DNA of 64,000 bases from positions 1 to 64,000 of the forward strand of contig NZ_NIPR01000006.1 of NCBI RefSeq assembly GCF_002872255.1, written 5' to 3'. A program made the position numbers and the translations under genes. Below the pieces are notes generated by a model. That model saw only the letters and a list, made by a program, of their open reading frames with translations. It was not told the DNA's origin and searched no databases. Source of the DNA: Companilactobacillus nuruki. GTDB lineage: Bacteria > Bacillota > Bacilli > Lactobacillales > Lactobacillaceae. Below are positions 48,081 to 58,445 of the stretch, in pieces (the first letter of the stretch is position 1; every line of letters begins with the position of its first letter).

Positions 48081-48668
48081 TTATTTTTGCATATGCTCTT
48101 CGATCCAGTTCCAAACCTCTTCTTTACCATGCTTAGTTTCTGAACTAAACAATTGTAAATTATCAGTCTGATTAACTCCCATAGTTTTTTTGACCTGACT
48201 AATGGTCTTGTTCCACTGGTTACCTTTGACTTTATCCATCTTTGTTGCAACTACTAAAGTAGGGATATGGTAATAGCTAACAAACTGATACATTGATACA
48301 TCATCTTCACTTGGTGTATGGCGACCATCCACCAAAATCACAACGCCTTTTAAAACATCACGAGTTGTTAAGTATTCTTCAATCATAATGCCAAATTCTT
48401 CACGTTGTTTCTTGGAAACTTTAGCAAATCCATAACCTGGAACATCGACTAAGTAAAGTTGATCTTCAATATTATAGAAATTTAATGTTTGAGTTTTACC
48501 GGGTGTACTGGACGTTCTAGCAAAACTTTTTCGATTGATTAACGTATTAATCAAAGATGATTTACCAACGTTAGAACGTCCTAAAAGGGCTATTTCAGGG
48601 TAGCCTTCAGCTGGATACTGTTTAGAACTAACAGCGCTTAAATTCATTGATACATTATTTACCTGCAT
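48081..48668 (-). CDS. engB: Ribosome-assembly GTPase EngB (YsxC/YihA)
   Basis: 195 residues. G1 GRSNVGKSS (about 31-39), G3 DVPGYG, G4 TKMDK, G5 SSET. Essential in most Firmicutes for 50S assembly. Follows clpX with a terminator in the 48-nt gap. Confidence 0.94.
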   Translation of the reverse strand: MQVNNVSMNLSAVSSKQYPAEGYPEIALLGRSNVGKSSLINTLINRKSFARTSSTPGKTQTLNFYNIEDQLYLVDVPGYGFAKVSKKQREEFGIMIEEYLTTRDVLKGVVILVDGRHTPSEDDVSMYQFVSYYHIPTLVVATKMDKVKGNQWNKTISQVKKTMGVNQTDNLQLFSSETKHGKEEVWNWIEEHMQK

Positions 48669-48701
48669 AATTCACCTCAATGAAGTAATTTTACCATAAA
48701 G

Positions 48702-48728
48702 AAAAAAGGCTGCCTACTAGGCAACCTC
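48702..48728 (-). terminator. Terminator of clpX
   Basis: GGTTGCC-TAGTA-GGCAGCC followed by TTTTTTC on the minus strand; the stem overlaps the last clpX codons. Confidence 0.75.
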
Positions 48729-49964
48729 TCCATTTTTTAGAATTAATTCTGGTTCTTTAATTTTTCTAACAGCATCTTTAGTAACTTTAACGCCTTGAAC
48801 ATCATCACGGCCAGGAATATCAAACATCGTATTAAGCATTGTACCTTCAACAATAGATCTCAATCCACGGGCACCAGTATTTCTTTCAATAGACATCTTA
48901 GCAATCTCTCTAAGCGCACCATCGGTGAAGGTCAACTCTACACCATCAAGTTCCAATAATTCCTTATATTGCTTAATCAAAGCATTTTTAGGCTTTGTAA
49001 GAATATTGACCAAGTCTTCTTCAGTCAATTTCTCTAAAGCTGTTACAATCGGAATACGACCGATGAATTCAGGAATAATACCAAATTTCATCAAATCTTC
49101 AGGAATAATCTGTTGCATCAAACTCTTCTCTTCAGCAATTGTAACTTGTTGTTCTGCACCAAAACCAATTGTCTTATCGCCTAAACGATTTTTAACAATT
49201 TGTTCGATACCATCAAAGGCACCACCAACGATAAAGAGAATATTAGTTGTGTCAATCTGAATAAGCTCTTGTTGAGGATGTTTTCTGCCACCCTGTGGTG
49301 GAACACTTGCAATTGTTCCTTCAAGAATCTTTAGCAAAGCTTGTTGAACACCTTCACCAGAAACATCACGTGTAATAGAAACGTTTTCGCTCTTCTTAGC
49401 AATCTTATCGATTTCATCAATATAAACAATACCATGCTCAGCTTTATCAACATCAAAGTCAGCATTTTGCAATAATTTCAATAAGATGTTTTCAACGTCC
49501 TCACCAACGTAACCTGCTTCTGTAAGTGTGGTAGCATCCGCAATAGCAAAAGGAACCTTTAAAATACGAGCCAAAGTTTGAGCTAAGAAAGTCTTACCTG
49601 AACCAGTAGGTCCAATCAAGGCAATATTACTCTTTTGTAATTCTGTCTCACCATCTTTAAGATGTTCCATTTTGCCAATTCGTTTGTAATGATTATAAAC
49701 GGCGACCGCTAAGGCTCTCTTAGCATCAGTTTGACCAATTACATAATCGTCAAGAATCTTTTTAATTTCAATAGGTGTAGGAATATTATCCAAGTCGAGT
49801 GGTGCAGCTTCATTTAATTCTTCGTCGATAATCTCTTTGCATAAATCTATACATTCATTACAAATATAGACACCGGGTCCAGCAACTATTTTTTTAACTT
49901 GATCTTGTGTTTTACCACAAAATGAACAGCTAATCGTGCCAGTATTTTCTGTACTATCAAACAT
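48717..49964 (-). CDS. clpX: ClpX, ATPase subunit of the ClpXP protease
   Basis: 415 residues. N-terminal zinc-binding domain CSFC...CNEC (about 12-36), Walker A GPTGSGKT, Walker [10 protein letters not shown], pore and sensor motifs FIGRIPIV and NTGARGLR. Unfolds substrates for ClpP. I set the start at ATG 49964 (AAGGAG upstream, the family N-terminus MFD); the open frame continues 18 codons upstream. Downstream of tig, a frequent order. Confidence 0.95.
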   Translation of the reverse strand: MFDSTENTGTISCSFCGKTQDQVKKIVAGPGVYICNECIDLCKEIIDEELNEAAPLDLDNIPTPIEIKKILDDYVIGQTDAKRALAVAVYNHYKRIGKMEHLKDGETELQKSNIALIGPTGSGKTFLAQTLARILKVPFAIADATTLTEAGYVGEDVENILLKLLQNADFDVDKAEHGIVYIDEIDKIAKKSENVSITRDVSGEGVQQALLKILEGTIASVPPQGGRKHPQQELIQIDTTNILFIVGGAFDGIEQIVKNRLGDKTIGFGAEQQVTIAEEKSLMQQIIPEDLMKFGIIPEFIGRIPIVTALEKLTEEDLVNILTKPKNALIKQYKELLELDGVELTFTDGALREIAKMSIERNTGARGLRSIVEGTMLNTMFDIPGRDDVQGVKVTKDAVRKIKEPELILKNGEVA

Positions 49965-50053
49965 ATGCAATTTCTCCTTCAATAGTTCCAATGCTTTAGA
50001 AATTCTAGCATTGTCCAAAATAAGAGTAAAGTAATTAGTTTTGAATTGAATTT

Positions 50054-50084
50054 ATAAAAAAAGGAAGCCTTACGGCCTCCCAAT
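50054..50084 (-). terminator. Terminator of tig
   Basis: GGGAGGCC-GTAA-GGCTTCC followed by TTTTTTT on the minus strand. Confidence 0.85.
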
Positions 50085-50102
50085 TTTTAATAAAAGAATC
50101 GC

Positions 50103-51389
50103 TTACTTTTCAACAGCTGAGTCAACAATCAATTCGATTGCTTTCTTAGCAGCGATGTCATGAGCCAACATGTCATCAGAAAGAGCATTTCTAACAGCTG
50201 ATTCTTCCATCTTGTATTCATCAGCAAGTGACTTAATTTCAGCCTTGATTTCATCTTCTGAAGGTTTGATTCCTTCTTTAGCAACAATTGCTTCGATAAC
50301 TAAGTCAGTCTTAACACGTTCCTCAGCATCCTTAGCAAATTGTTTCTTCAAATCGTCCTCGCTTGTACCTGTCATTTGATAGTACAATTTAGGATCGATA
50401 CCTTGACGACGTAAGTTAGCTAAATATTGGTTAAGTTGATTTTCAACTTCTGTATCAATCATAGCTTGTGGAATTGAATCAATCTTGGCGTTCTTAACAG
50501 CACCAGAAATTGCTTCTTCTTGAATATTTTCTTCAGCAGTTTCTTTCTTTTGATCCTTAATTTCATCATGAAGCTTTGTCTTTAGTTCTTCAAGTGTATC
50601 AACATCTTCATCAACATCTTTGGCAAAGTCATCATCTAGAGCAGGTAATTCCTTTGTCTTAACTTCATGAAGCTTTGTCTTGAAAATAGCTTTCTTACCA
50701 GCTAATTCTTTTGCTTGATAGTCTTCTGGGAATGTAACGTTAACGTCAATATCTTCACCAGCAGCATGACCAATCAATTCGTCTTCAAATCCAGGAATGA
50801 ATGTTCCTGAACCAAGTTCTAGTGAATAATTTTGGGCGCTACCACCATCAAATTCTTCACCATCAACAGTACCAACGTAATCAATAATTACTGTATCGCC
50901 CTTTTCGGCTTTACCGTCTTTAAGAACTAATTCAGCTTGTTGTTTTTGTAATTCAGCCAAACGATCTTCAACGTCAGTCTTCATAACATTACGTTTTTGT
51001 TTTTTAACTTCGATACCCTTATAATCACCTAATTCAACATCAGGCTTAACAGTAATTGTTGCTGTAATAGCCCATGGTTGATCTTTTTCCATTGATTCAA
51101 CAGAAATTTGTGGTTGATCAACAGGTTCTACTTTAGTCTCATCAACAGCATTTTGATAAGCAGTTGGTAAAACAGCATTCAAGGCATCTTCGTACAATGC
51201 TTCTTCACCATACATACGGTTGAAGATTTGACGAGGTACTCTACCCTTTCTAAAACCAGGAACGTTTAGATTCTTCTTTACACGATCAAATGCAGTGTTT
51301 AAACCTGCTTTGATTGTATCTTGGTCAATTTCAAACTTCAATTCACCAGTATTGTTTTCTTTTTTTGTAAATTTAGCCTTAGCAGACAT
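50103..51389 (-). CDS. tig: Trigger factor (ribosome-bound chaperone)
   Basis: 428 residues. Ribosome-binding signature [14 protein letters not shown] (about 43-56), FKBP-like prolyl isomerase domain (about 160-245, [19 protein letters not shown]), C-terminal helical chaperone arms. Folds nascent chains at the exit tunnel. Between tuf and clpX, each with its own terminator. Confidence 0.95.
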   Translation of the reverse strand: MSAKAKFTKKENNTGELKFEIDQDTIKAGLNTAFDRVKKNLNVPGFRKGRVPRQIFNRMYGEEALYEDALNAVLPTAYQNAVDETKVEPVDQPQISVESMEKDQPWAITATITVKPDVELGDYKGIEVKKQKRNVMKTDVEDRLAELQKQQAELVLKDGKAEKGDTVIIDYVGTVDGEEFDGGSAQNYSLELGSGTFIPGFEDELIGHAAGEDIDVNVTFPEDYQAKELAGKKAIFKTKLHEVKTKELPALDDDFAKDVDEDVDTLEELKTKLHDEIKDQKKETAEENIQEEAISGAVKNAKIDSIPQAMIDTEVENQLNQYLANLRRQGIDPKLYYQMTGTSEDDLKKQFAKDAEERVKTDLVIEAIVAKEGIKPSEDEIKAEIKSLADEYKMEESAVRNALSDDMLAHDIAAKKAIELIVDSAVEK

Positions 51390-51541
51390 TTATATTATCC
51401 CTCCGGTATTTCAACGATCTCATACTTTGTAATATTACCTTAAAATGGTGATATTGTAAACATTTGACGTGATTTATAAGTACTTTAAGACATCATGCTT
51501 TCTATTATAAAATACTTTTCCATATTTTTGAATATCTATGC

Positions 51542-51578
51542 ATAAAAAAAAGAGCTGGATTTAACCAACTCTTTTTAA
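51542..51578 (-). terminator. Terminator of tuf
   Basis: AAAGAGTTGGTTAAATCCAG-type hairpin (AAAGAG / CTCTTT with inner GG/CC) then TTTTTTTATG on the minus strand. Confidence 0.8.
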
Positions 51579-51596
51579 ATTCATTACTACTTAGAA

Positions 51597-52787
51597 TTAG
51601 TCTAAGATTTCTGTAACGACACCGGCACCAACAGTACGGCCACCTTCACGAACAGTAAATCTTGTACCATTTTCGATAGCAACTGGAGCAATCAAGTCAA
51701 CTTCGAAAGTAACTTGATCACCAGGCATAACCATTTCTACACCTTCTGGTAGTTCAATAACACCAGTAACATCAGTTGTATGGAAGTAGAATTGTGGACG
51801 GTAGTTTGAGAAGAATGGAGTATGACGTCCACCTTCTTCTTTACTCATAACATAAACTTCACCCTTGAACTTGTTGTGAGTTTGGATTGAACCTGGCTTA
51901 GCAAGAACTTGTCCACGTTCGATTTGATCACGGTTAACACCACGAAGAAGTACACCAACGTTATCTCCGGCTTCACCAAGATCCAATGTCTTACGGAACA
52001 TTTCTAGACCAGTAACAGTTGACTTCATAACTTCTGGCTTCAAACCAACGATTTCAACTTCGTCACCAATCTTAACTTCACCACGATCGATACGACCAGA
52101 TGCAACAGTACCACGACCAGTGATAGTGAAGACATCTTCAACAGGCATCATAAATGGTTTTGTATTATCACGTTCTGGTGTTGGGATATATTCATCAACA
52201 ACATCAAGTAATTCTTCAACGTGTTTAACTTCCTCTGGGTCACCTTCAAGAGCTTTCAAAGCTGAACCACGGATAACAGGAATGTCATCCCCTGGGAAAT
52301 CGTATTCTGATAGAAGTTCACGAACTTCCATCTCAACTAGGTCTGTTAGTTCTGGATCGTCAACAAGATCAGTCTTGTTCAAGAAGACAACGATGTATTC
52401 AACACCAACTTGTCTAGCAAGCAAGATATGTTCACGAGTTTGTGGCATAGGACCATCAGTAGCAGCAACAACAAGGATGGCACCATCCATTTGTGCAGCA
52501 CCAGTGATCATATTCTTAACGTAATCAGCGTGTCCTGGAGCATCGATATGTGCATAGTGACGCTTTTCAGTTTCGTATTCAACGTGAGCAGTGTTGATTG
52601 TAATCCCACGTTCCTTTTCTTCTGGGGCCTTATCGATATCAGCGTAATCTTCAGCCTTAGCTAAACCTTTGTCAGCCAAAACCTTAGTGATTGCTGCTGT
52701 TAAAGTAGTCTTACCGTGGTCAACGTGACCAATTGTCCCAATATTTACATGGGGCTTTGTTCTCTCATAATGTTCTTTTTCTGCCAT
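51597..52787 (-). CDS. tuf: Elongation factor Tu
   Basis: 396 residues. GHVDHGKTT (G1, about 19-27), DAPGHADY (G3), NKTDL (G4), RGITI effector loop; domains 2 and 3 complete. Delivers aminoacyl-tRNA to the ribosome. Monocistronic here with a strong promoter. Strongly biased codons as expected for very high expression. Confidence 0.97.
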   Translation of the reverse strand: MAEKEHYERTKPHVNIGTIGHVDHGKTTLTAAITKVLADKGLAKAEDYADIDKAPEEKERGITINTAHVEYETEKRHYAHIDAPGHADYVKNMITGAAQMDGAILVVAATDGPMPQTREHILLARQVGVEYIVVFLNKTDLVDDPELTDLVEMEVRELLSEYDFPGDDIPVIRGSALKALEGDPEEVKHVEELLDVVDEYIPTPERDNTKPFMMPVEDVFTITGRGTVASGRIDRGEVKIGDEVEIVGLKPEVMKSTVTGLEMFRKTLDLGEAGDNVGVLLRGVNRDQIERGQVLAKPGSIQTHNKFKGEVYVMSKEEGGRHTPFFSNYRPQFYFHTTDVTGVIELPEGVEMVMPGDQVTFEVDLIAPVAIENGTRFTVREGGRTVGAGVVTEILD

Positions 52788-52865
52788 TACAAAGAATCCT
52801 CCTAAAATTTCATTTCATAAGATTGATCCAAAGAAAATGTTCTTTAGACGACTCTTTACTGAAAA

Positions 52866-52893
52866 ATTATACTACTTTCAGAGGTGAAAGCAA
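52866..52893 (-). promoter_or_regulatory. tuf promoter
   Basis: -10 TATAAT (52866-52871) with -35 TTGCTT (52888-52893), 16-nt spacer. Consensus -10, as expected for a highly expressed gene. Confidence 0.72.
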
Positions 52894-52913
52894 AGTAATT
52901 CAACGCAAATCAC

Positions 52914-52943
52914 CGACTAAAAATATACTCTTTGGAGTATACA
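52914..52943 (-). terminator. Terminator of the TPR-protein gene
   Basis: TATACTC-CAAA-GAGTATA followed by TTTTTAG on the minus strand, about 50 nt past the stop. Confidence 0.75.
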
Positions 52944-52993
52944 GGCCGTAAACGTAATTGTAAATACTCAAAGTAAAAAAAAGTTAAAAAATT

Positions 52994-53941
52994 TCACTCC
53001 TGAAAGGTATTAATCAGTCCATCGAACCGTTTTAACCAAGTTTTTACATCGTCCAAACCTTGATTATCACTTACTTGTGAATCATCTACTAAACCATACC
53101 TTAAAAGCATTGCTTTTGTCCAGAGTTCTGGGCTTTTTATTATTTCATTCCCAAAAGGATAGACAAAAGCGGCATAGAGTGACAGTTCACCCTTAAAGTT
53201 TTCCAATTGCGTCTCATTTTTGTCAGTTAATAATTTTTCTAGTTCGTCACACATTTTCAAATAGATATCAGTTGACATAATAGGCATTAGCTTGCTTGGA
53301 TTGCAAGTTTTATTTTCGCCATAAAAAGAAATATCAAGTGTCTCGTCAACACCGAGTTTCAAAAGATTCTCCAATGCTTCACTCTTTAAAAGCGGATGTA
53401 GCAAGGGATTTTCTAATAAATCTTTAGCGTTTTTGATGTAATCTGCCCTATTAAACTCTCTTAATTTTCTTATCAATTGAATTTGTTCAGGAGTCGATTC
53501 AGTAACGATCGACAACAAGCGAGTTGCTATCTTTTCTTTTTCTGGTTTAAACGAACGCTCATGTCTGTCTTCCGCAATCTTAATTCTTTTTTTAAAATCA
53601 TCGATCAAATCTGATTTAATATTTGTTTCAGAATTAGTATCGTAAAAATTTAACATTTGATTGGCCAACAAAAAATCATTATTTTCTAATATAATATCCA
53701 AAGCCAATTCAGCTGTATTAGGTTCATTGAGGTAATAATTAAAATAATCCAAAATTACTGCCTCAGCATCACCAGGCCTTTTTTGATTCAATAAAGAAGC
53801 AGCAAGCCCTTTATTAATAGAAAATGACTGCTGCATCGAATAAGCCTGTGTATATAAATCAGTTGATTCATCCCAATTACCTTGGTCAAAGGCCTCATCA
53901 GCCTGATCAACAATTTTTTTTAGATTATCTGAGTCGTCCAT
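52994..53941 (-). CDS. Tetratricopeptide-repeat protein
   Basis: 315 residues, helical throughout. TPR-like pairs at the N-terminus (AFDQGNWDESTDLYTQAYSM, then SLLNQKRPGDAEAVILDYF); a C-terminal domain with PLLHPLLKSEALENLLK. Resembles the TPR proteins found between rnjB and tuf in lactobacilli. Start at ATG 53941 behind GAGGT, not the open frame to 53956. 40 nt downstream of rnjB, likely co-transcribed. Partner proteins unknown. Confidence 0.85.
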   Translation of the reverse strand: MDDSDNLKKIVDQADEAFDQGNWDESTDLYTQAYSMQQSFSINKGLAASLLNQKRPGDAEAVILDYFNYYLNEPNTAELALDIILENNDFLLANQMLNFYDTNSETNIKSDLIDDFKKRIKIAEDRHERSFKPEKEKIATRLLSIVTESTPEQIQLIRKLREFNRADYIKNAKDLLENPLLHPLLKSEALENLLKLGVDETLDISFYGENKTCNPSKLMPIMSTDIYLKMCDELEKLLTDKNETQLENFKGELSLYAAFVYPFGNEIIKSPELWTKAMLLRYGLVDDSQVSDNQGLDDVKTWLKRFDGLINTFQE

Positions 53942-53980
53942 ATAATACCTCAACACTATCCGAATAGATTAAAACTATCT

Positions 53981-55678
53981 TTATTTTTTAGCTTTTCTAT
54001 GTCTGTTTTGGTTAACTTCCATGATGACCGGCAAAATAACAGGGTGTCTATTTGTTTGTTCATACAAGAAATGATTCAACTTGTCACGAACGCCTTGTTT
54101 CAAGTCTGACCAATCAAAGTCCTTACTATTTTGCATATAATCAACAATTGTATTAACAATAATGTCAGAACTTTCGCTTAAAAGATCACGACTGGCACGC
54201 ATATATACAAACCCACGTGCCGTTATTTTAGGCTTAGCAACGACTTTTTTCTTTTTACGATCAATTGTAGCTACGGCAATAAAAACGCCATCCTCGGCCA
54301 ATAATTCGCGATCACGAAGAACAATACTACCAATATCACCAACGCCAATACCATCAATCATAGTATCTCCAGCATCAACACCTTTTCCTTGATAAAATTG
54401 TCCATTTTCATAATTAATAACATCACCCTTTTTAGTGAGGAAGATATTTTGATATGGAACACCAGTTTCGTGTGCAATTCTAGCATGAGCATCCAATAGA
54501 CGGTATTCACCTTGAATTGGAATAACATTTTCCGGATTCAATAAGTTAATCATTAATTGTAGATCAGATTTATTGGCATGACCTGATGAATGTTTATCAT
54601 CACTAAGCGCCTTTACCTCAGCACCAGTGCGATAAATAGCATCGCGAGCTTTGGCAAAAGTTGTATCCATTGCATGTGAAGGTGTTGTTGCTATAAATAC
54701 TAAATCGCCCTCTTCAATTTGAAACTTAGTTTTAGCAGCTGGATTAGCCATTTTTTGCAATAATTTAATTGGTTCACCCATCTTACCTGTCTCAATAACA
54801 ACTAACTTATCTTTATCAGCATCTTTTAATTCCTTAGGTTTTAGAATCAAGTCCTTATCACTGATATTCAAATAACCCAGCTTCATAGCCGTTTTCAAAA
54901 TCTTTTCGGCATCGGTTCCTGATAAAAAGACTCTTCTACCGGTTTTGGCAGATGCATCTAATACTTGTTGCATTCTTTGAATATTAGAAGCAACTTGAGC
55001 TACAATAATTCTGCCATTATGATAACTGAATGTATCCAAAATATATTCATAGATATCTTTTTCACTAGAATTTTCATATGGTGATTCCGCATTGGCAGAG
55101 TCGCTTAATAAGGCTAGGACACGTTCACTACCAATTTTAGCAATCCGACCGTAATCAGTTTTATAAGTTGGAGCAGCTGCTTGATCAAATTTAAAATCAC
55201 CAGTATAAACAATCTGACCTTCGCTTGTTTTAATAACTGTTCCTAAAGATCCAGGAATTGAATGTGTTGTCTTAAAGAAAGAAACTGAAGCTTCTTCAAA
55301 ATCAATCGCTGTATTCTCATCAATAATATGAAAATTAGAGAATTTTTTACTACGATTGTCATTAGAGCAAACAATCTTAGCCAACTCAATTGTCATTTCT
55401 GAACCAAAGACTGGAATATCAAACTCACTGATCAAATAAGGCAAAGCCCCAATTGCATCAGCGTGTCCATGTGATAAGAAGATACCCACTACTTTATCAA
55501 TATTTTGCTTGATGTAGGTCATATCTGGAACAACCACATCAATACCATAGAGATCATTGTCTGGATACTGTAAGCCAATATCCAAAATATAGATCTCATC
55601 GTTTACTTCAACCGCGTACATATTTTTTCCATTTTCACGTACGCCACTTAACAAAATTATTTTTATTTTTTTGTCCAT
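53981..55678 (-). CDS. rnjB: Ribonuclease J2-type metallo-beta-lactamase/beta-CASP nuclease
   Basis: 565 residues. Metallo-beta-lactamase domain, beta-CASP insert and C-terminal domain. The first metal motif HxHxDH reads HGHADA (about 74-79): the last His is Ala. This is the pattern I associate with RNase J2 rather than J1, and such paralogues have weak nuclease activity and support RNase J1. ATG 55678 has GAGAG at good spacing; ATG 55684 is also in frame. Takes part in mRNA decay and rRNA maturation. Confidence 0.9.
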   Translation of the reverse strand: MDKKIKIILLSGVRENGKNMYAVEVNDEIYILDIGLQYPDNDLYGIDVVVPDMTYIKQNIDKVVGIFLSHGHADAIGALPYLISEFDIPVFGSEMTIELAKIVCSNDNRSKKFSNFHIIDENTAIDFEEASVSFFKTTHSIPGSLGTVIKTSEGQIVYTGDFKFDQAAAPTYKTDYGRIAKIGSERVLALLSDSANAESPYENSSEKDIYEYILDTFSYHNGRIIVAQVASNIQRMQQVLDASAKTGRRVFLSGTDAEKILKTAMKLGYLNISDKDLILKPKELKDADKDKLVVIETGKMGEPIKLLQKMANPAAKTKFQIEEGDLVFIATTPSHAMDTTFAKARDAIYRTGAEVKALSDDKHSSGHANKSDLQLMINLLNPENVIPIQGEYRLLDAHARIAHETGVPYQNIFLTKKGDVINYENGQFYQGKGVDAGDTMIDGIGVGDIGSIVLRDRELLAEDGVFIAVATIDRKKKKVVAKPKITARGFVYMRASRDLLSESSDIIVNTIVDYMQNSKDFDWSDLKQGVRDKLNHFLYEQTNRHPVILPVIMEVNQNRHRKAKK

Positions 55679-55805
55679 TTTCATCTCTCATTTCATTAAA
55701 ATAGCATAGATCATAATATTCTATTGTGATTTTTAAGCCTTTTAAGACTATTTAAGCTATACCTGATTTTCATTTTAACATATCAACACCGAATAAGAGA
55801 AATTA

Positions 55806-55844
55806 AGAAAAAAAAAATAGGAGATCCATTGCTGGATACTCCTA
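55806..55844 (-). terminator. Terminator of rpsO
   Basis: TAGGAG-TATCC / GGATCTCCTA hairpin followed by TTTTTTTTTT on the minus strand. Confidence 0.85.
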
Positions 55845-55853
55845 AAAGTTTTA

Positions 55854-56123
55854 TTAACGACGTAGACCCAATGATTTGATTAGTTCACGGTAACGTTGAA
55901 CATCCTTGTTACGTAAGTAAGCTAGAAGATTACGACGGTGACCAATCTTCTTTAATAGACCAACATATGAATGATGATCCTTCTTATTAACCTTCAAGTG
56001 ATCGTTCAATGCGTTAATGTCATATGTCAATACAGCAATTTGTACTTCTGGAGAACCAGTATCTCCGTCTTTACGTGCGTATTGTTTAATAATTTCGTTT
56101 TTCTTTGTTTTTGAAATAGCCAT
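55854..56123 (-). CDS. rpsO: 30S ribosomal protein S15
   Basis: 89 residues, standard length. [14 protein letters not shown] and [21 protein letters not shown] are the 16S-binding helices. ATG with AAGGTG upstream. Divergent from rpsT. Confidence 0.97.
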   Translation of the reverse strand: MAISKTKKNEIIKQYARKDGDTGSPEVQIAVLTYDINALNDHLKVNKKDHHSYVGLLKKIGHRRNLLAYLRNKDVQRYRELIKSLGLRR

Positions 56124-56262
56124 TTCAATTCACCTTTTCCTTATATATTTAGCCAAACTATGAATGCGTTGGTGATTCGTCAAACAGAGCATGGTTAACA
56201 CAACTAAATAATTTACTACATAATAGAAAATAATGCAATACTGAAAAAAAACTGACATTTCA

Positions 56263-56291
56263 TTGCATTGTCAAAATGAATTATGTATAAT
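56263..56291 (+). promoter_or_regulatory. rpsT promoter
   Basis: -35 TTGCAT (56263-56268), 17-nt spacer, consensus -10 TATAAT (56286-56291). Confidence 0.75.
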
Positions 56292-56338
56292 TCTATGTAT
56301 TGAGTTTTAAGCTTACTAGGTAATCGGAGGTGAAATTA

Positions 56339-56587
56339 ATGCCACAAATTAAATCAGCTATGAAACGTGTAAAGACTGCAGAAAGCGCAAACCTTCGCAA
56401 CAATGCACAAAGAAGTTCAATGCGTTCAGCAATTAAGAACTTCGAAACATCTGCTGCTAACAACGCTGACAACAAAGATGAATTATTCAGAACAGCTGTC
56501 CGTGCTATTGATATGGCTAAGTCAAAAGGCCTAATTAAGGCTAACAAGGCTGCACGTGATAAGTCAAGACTTGCTAAAATGAATTAA
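56339..56587 (+). CDS. rpsT: 30S ribosomal protein S20
   Basis: 82 residues, [14 protein letters not shown] start at ATG 56339 with CGGAGGTG 7 nt upstream. Helical Lys/Arg-rich protein; [21 protein letters not shown] is the typical C-terminus. Confidence 0.96.
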   Translation: MPQIKSAMKRVKTAESANLRNNAQRSSMRSAIKNFETSAANNADNKDELFRTAVRAIDMAKSKGLIKANKAARDKSRLAKMN

Positions 56588-56591
56588 TGAT

Positions 56592-56618
56592 GAGCAGCCG
56601 TTAGGTTGCTTTTTTATT
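56592..56618 (+). terminator. Terminator of rpsT
   Basis: AGCAGCC-GTTA-GGTTGCT (one G-U) then TTTTTTATTTT. Confidence 0.85.
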
Positions 56619-56622
56619 TTAA

Positions 56623-56660
56623 CGAAAAGACCTCAGAGAATCTCTGAGGTCTTTTTTTAT
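56623..56660. terminator. Bidirectional terminator between rpsT and holA
   Basis: AAAGACCTCAGAGA / TCTCTGAGGTCTTT, near-perfect stem with T runs on both sides; overlaps the holA stop. Confidence 0.88.
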
Positions 56661-57670
56661 GCATATTTGGCAATAAACAAATCAAATAACAGTTCCTTAT
56701 CACCTTGTCCCGATTTAATTTGATAATCTAAATTGACAATATCTCCATACATGATTTGCAACTGCTGACGATTCAAAGTACGTGCCTGTCGGTAAGCATA
56801 TTTTACTCGATAGGGATTCATTTTTAAATTTTTAGCGATTGTTCCTTCAGTTAACCCTTTTTCAGATAAAATTTTCACCTGAATCAATAACCGTAATTGA
56901 GAAATAATAATTGCAACTAATAATATTGGATCAATTTTTTGTAAAAGAAATTGATTATATAGCTCTTCTGCTTTATAGATATTTTTGTTAAGTATCTCCG
57001 TCATTAAGTCAAAAACATTATCTTCCAAAGATTGTGGTACCAATTCTATTACCGATTTTTGATCAATCTTTTTAGTATTTAAAGAGTATAATTTCAATTT
57101 ATTTAATTGATTAATAATTAAAGAATAATTACCCTTAGTTTTATTTATCAATAAATCTAAGGCTTCATTTTCAATTTGATAACCAGCATTTTCTAGATCA
57201 TTTTTTATTGTTTTTGCTAGAATTGGCCCTTCCATTTTTCCAGCATTTACAGTAATAGCTAACTTTTTGAGTTCTTTAACGATTTTTTTTCTGGAGTCCA
57301 GCTTATCATATGAAGCAAAAATCACCAATATCGTCGAAGGAGTGGGATTTTTTATGTATTTAAGCAGTAGATCAGCATTTTGATCAACGACATTCTTTAC
57401 TTTTTCACCTGTTAAAAAATATGGATGTTCAGCGAAAACTAATCTACGTTCTCCAAAAAAAGGAGCCGAAATGGCCTCATTAATTACATCTCCTAAAGAA
57501 ACTTCCTCCAAGTCAAAGTTGGAAAAATTCATTTCCCTTTCCTCTGAGGACATAATATCTTTAAAAGACTTTTGAATATCTTTAATAAAAACCTGCTCTT
57601 TACCCGTAATTAAATAAACATTATCCAGATTTCCTTGTTTTAAATTATTTTTTAGTTCTGCTATTTTCAA
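56657..57670 (-). CDS. holA: DNA polymerase III delta subunit
   Basis: About 337 residues. Clamp-loader subunit with N-terminal AAA+-like domain (NVYLITGKEQVFIKD, EISAPFFGERRLVFAEH-type) and C-terminal collar helices (ILNKNIYKAEELYNQFLLQKIDPILL). I favour the TTG at 57670 (KIAELKNN start, AAAGGG at good spacing); a GTG at 57679 is the alternative. It begins inside the end of the comEC C-terminal part, so the two are co-transcribed. Confidence 0.92.
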   Translation of the reverse strand: MKIAELKNNLKQGNLDNVYLITGKEQVFIKDIQKSFKDIMSSEEREMNFSNFDLEEVSLGDVINEAISAPFFGERRLVFAEHPYFLTGEKVKNVVDQNADLLLKYIKNPTPSTILVIFASYDKLDSRKKIVKELKKLAITVNAGKMEGPILAKTIKNDLENAGYQIENEALDLLINKTKGNYSLIINQLNKLKLYSLNTKKIDQKSVIELVPQSLEDNVFDLMTEILNKNIYKAEELYNQFLLQKIDPILLVAIIISQLRLLIQVKILSEKGLTEGTIAKNLKMNPYRVKYAYRQARTLNRQQLQIMYGDIVNLDYQIKSGQGDKELLFDLFIAKYA

Positions 57671-58445
57671 CCAAGTCACCCTTTAAAAAAGTTGTTGTTT
57701 TTTCATTATTGTTAAAAAAATAATAATACCAAGATATCATACCATAATCAGCCGTATTAAAATATTCGACTTGCTGTTGCTTCAAGCGATCTATCGTTTC
57801 TTTATTAGGATGTCCATAGCGATTATTGACACCTGAAGAAATAAAGGCTCTTTGGGGCCTAGATTGTTGTAATAATTCTTTACTCGTAGACGTTTTAGAA
57901 CCATGATGGCCTACTTTAAGATAATCTATTTTCAGATTATAATCTTTTAAAATCTCCTTCTCTCCGGCCTGCTCCAAATCACCAGTAAATAACCATGTTT
58001 TATTCTTTAGTTTGGCTATCATTGTTAAAGAATCTTCGTTTTCACCAATACTACTTTTCTTAGGCCATAAAACATTTAATTTAATCCCACCAATATCAAC
58101 AGTATCTCCTTGCCTCAAATTTTTAAACTTAACTTTCGGATAATTATTAATTACATTGCTAATACGCTTATTTTTCTCTAACCCTATACCGAAATTAACT
58201 TCTTTAACTTTAAACCCAGTTAATAAAGTCTCTAAATTTCCAATATGATCGACATCCTTATGCGTTAAAAATACCTTGTCTATTTTTGAAATACCTTTTG
58301 ATTTTAACAATGGGATTGTGCTGTTACTAACCTGATCACGGGTAACCCTTTTCTCCCATTCTTTAGTTGGAAAGCTCAACTTCCCTCCTACATCTATTAG
58401 GATCGTCTGACGAGAAATAGGTGTCGTAATTAATATACTATACAT
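57645..58445 (-). pseudogene. comEC: comEC, C-terminal fragment (metallo-beta-lactamase domain)
   Basis: 267 residues in its own frame. Metallo-hydrolase motifs THKDVDHIG, FTGDLEQ and KVGHHGSKTS are the ComEC C-terminal domain. The frame begins MYSILITTP where intact ComEC reads (GQG)DSILITTP. It overlaps the N-terminal fragment by a few bases, and an ATG (58445) lies at the junction, so it could be translated separately, but no good ribosome site is seen. Confidence 0.85.

Noticed and set aside
51400-52000. Search for rRNA or tRNA genes near tuf, tyrS and the ribosomal protein genes
   Set aside because: No cloverleaf-like or conserved rRNA sequence was seen by eye; a tRNA scan would be needed to exclude a diverged one.
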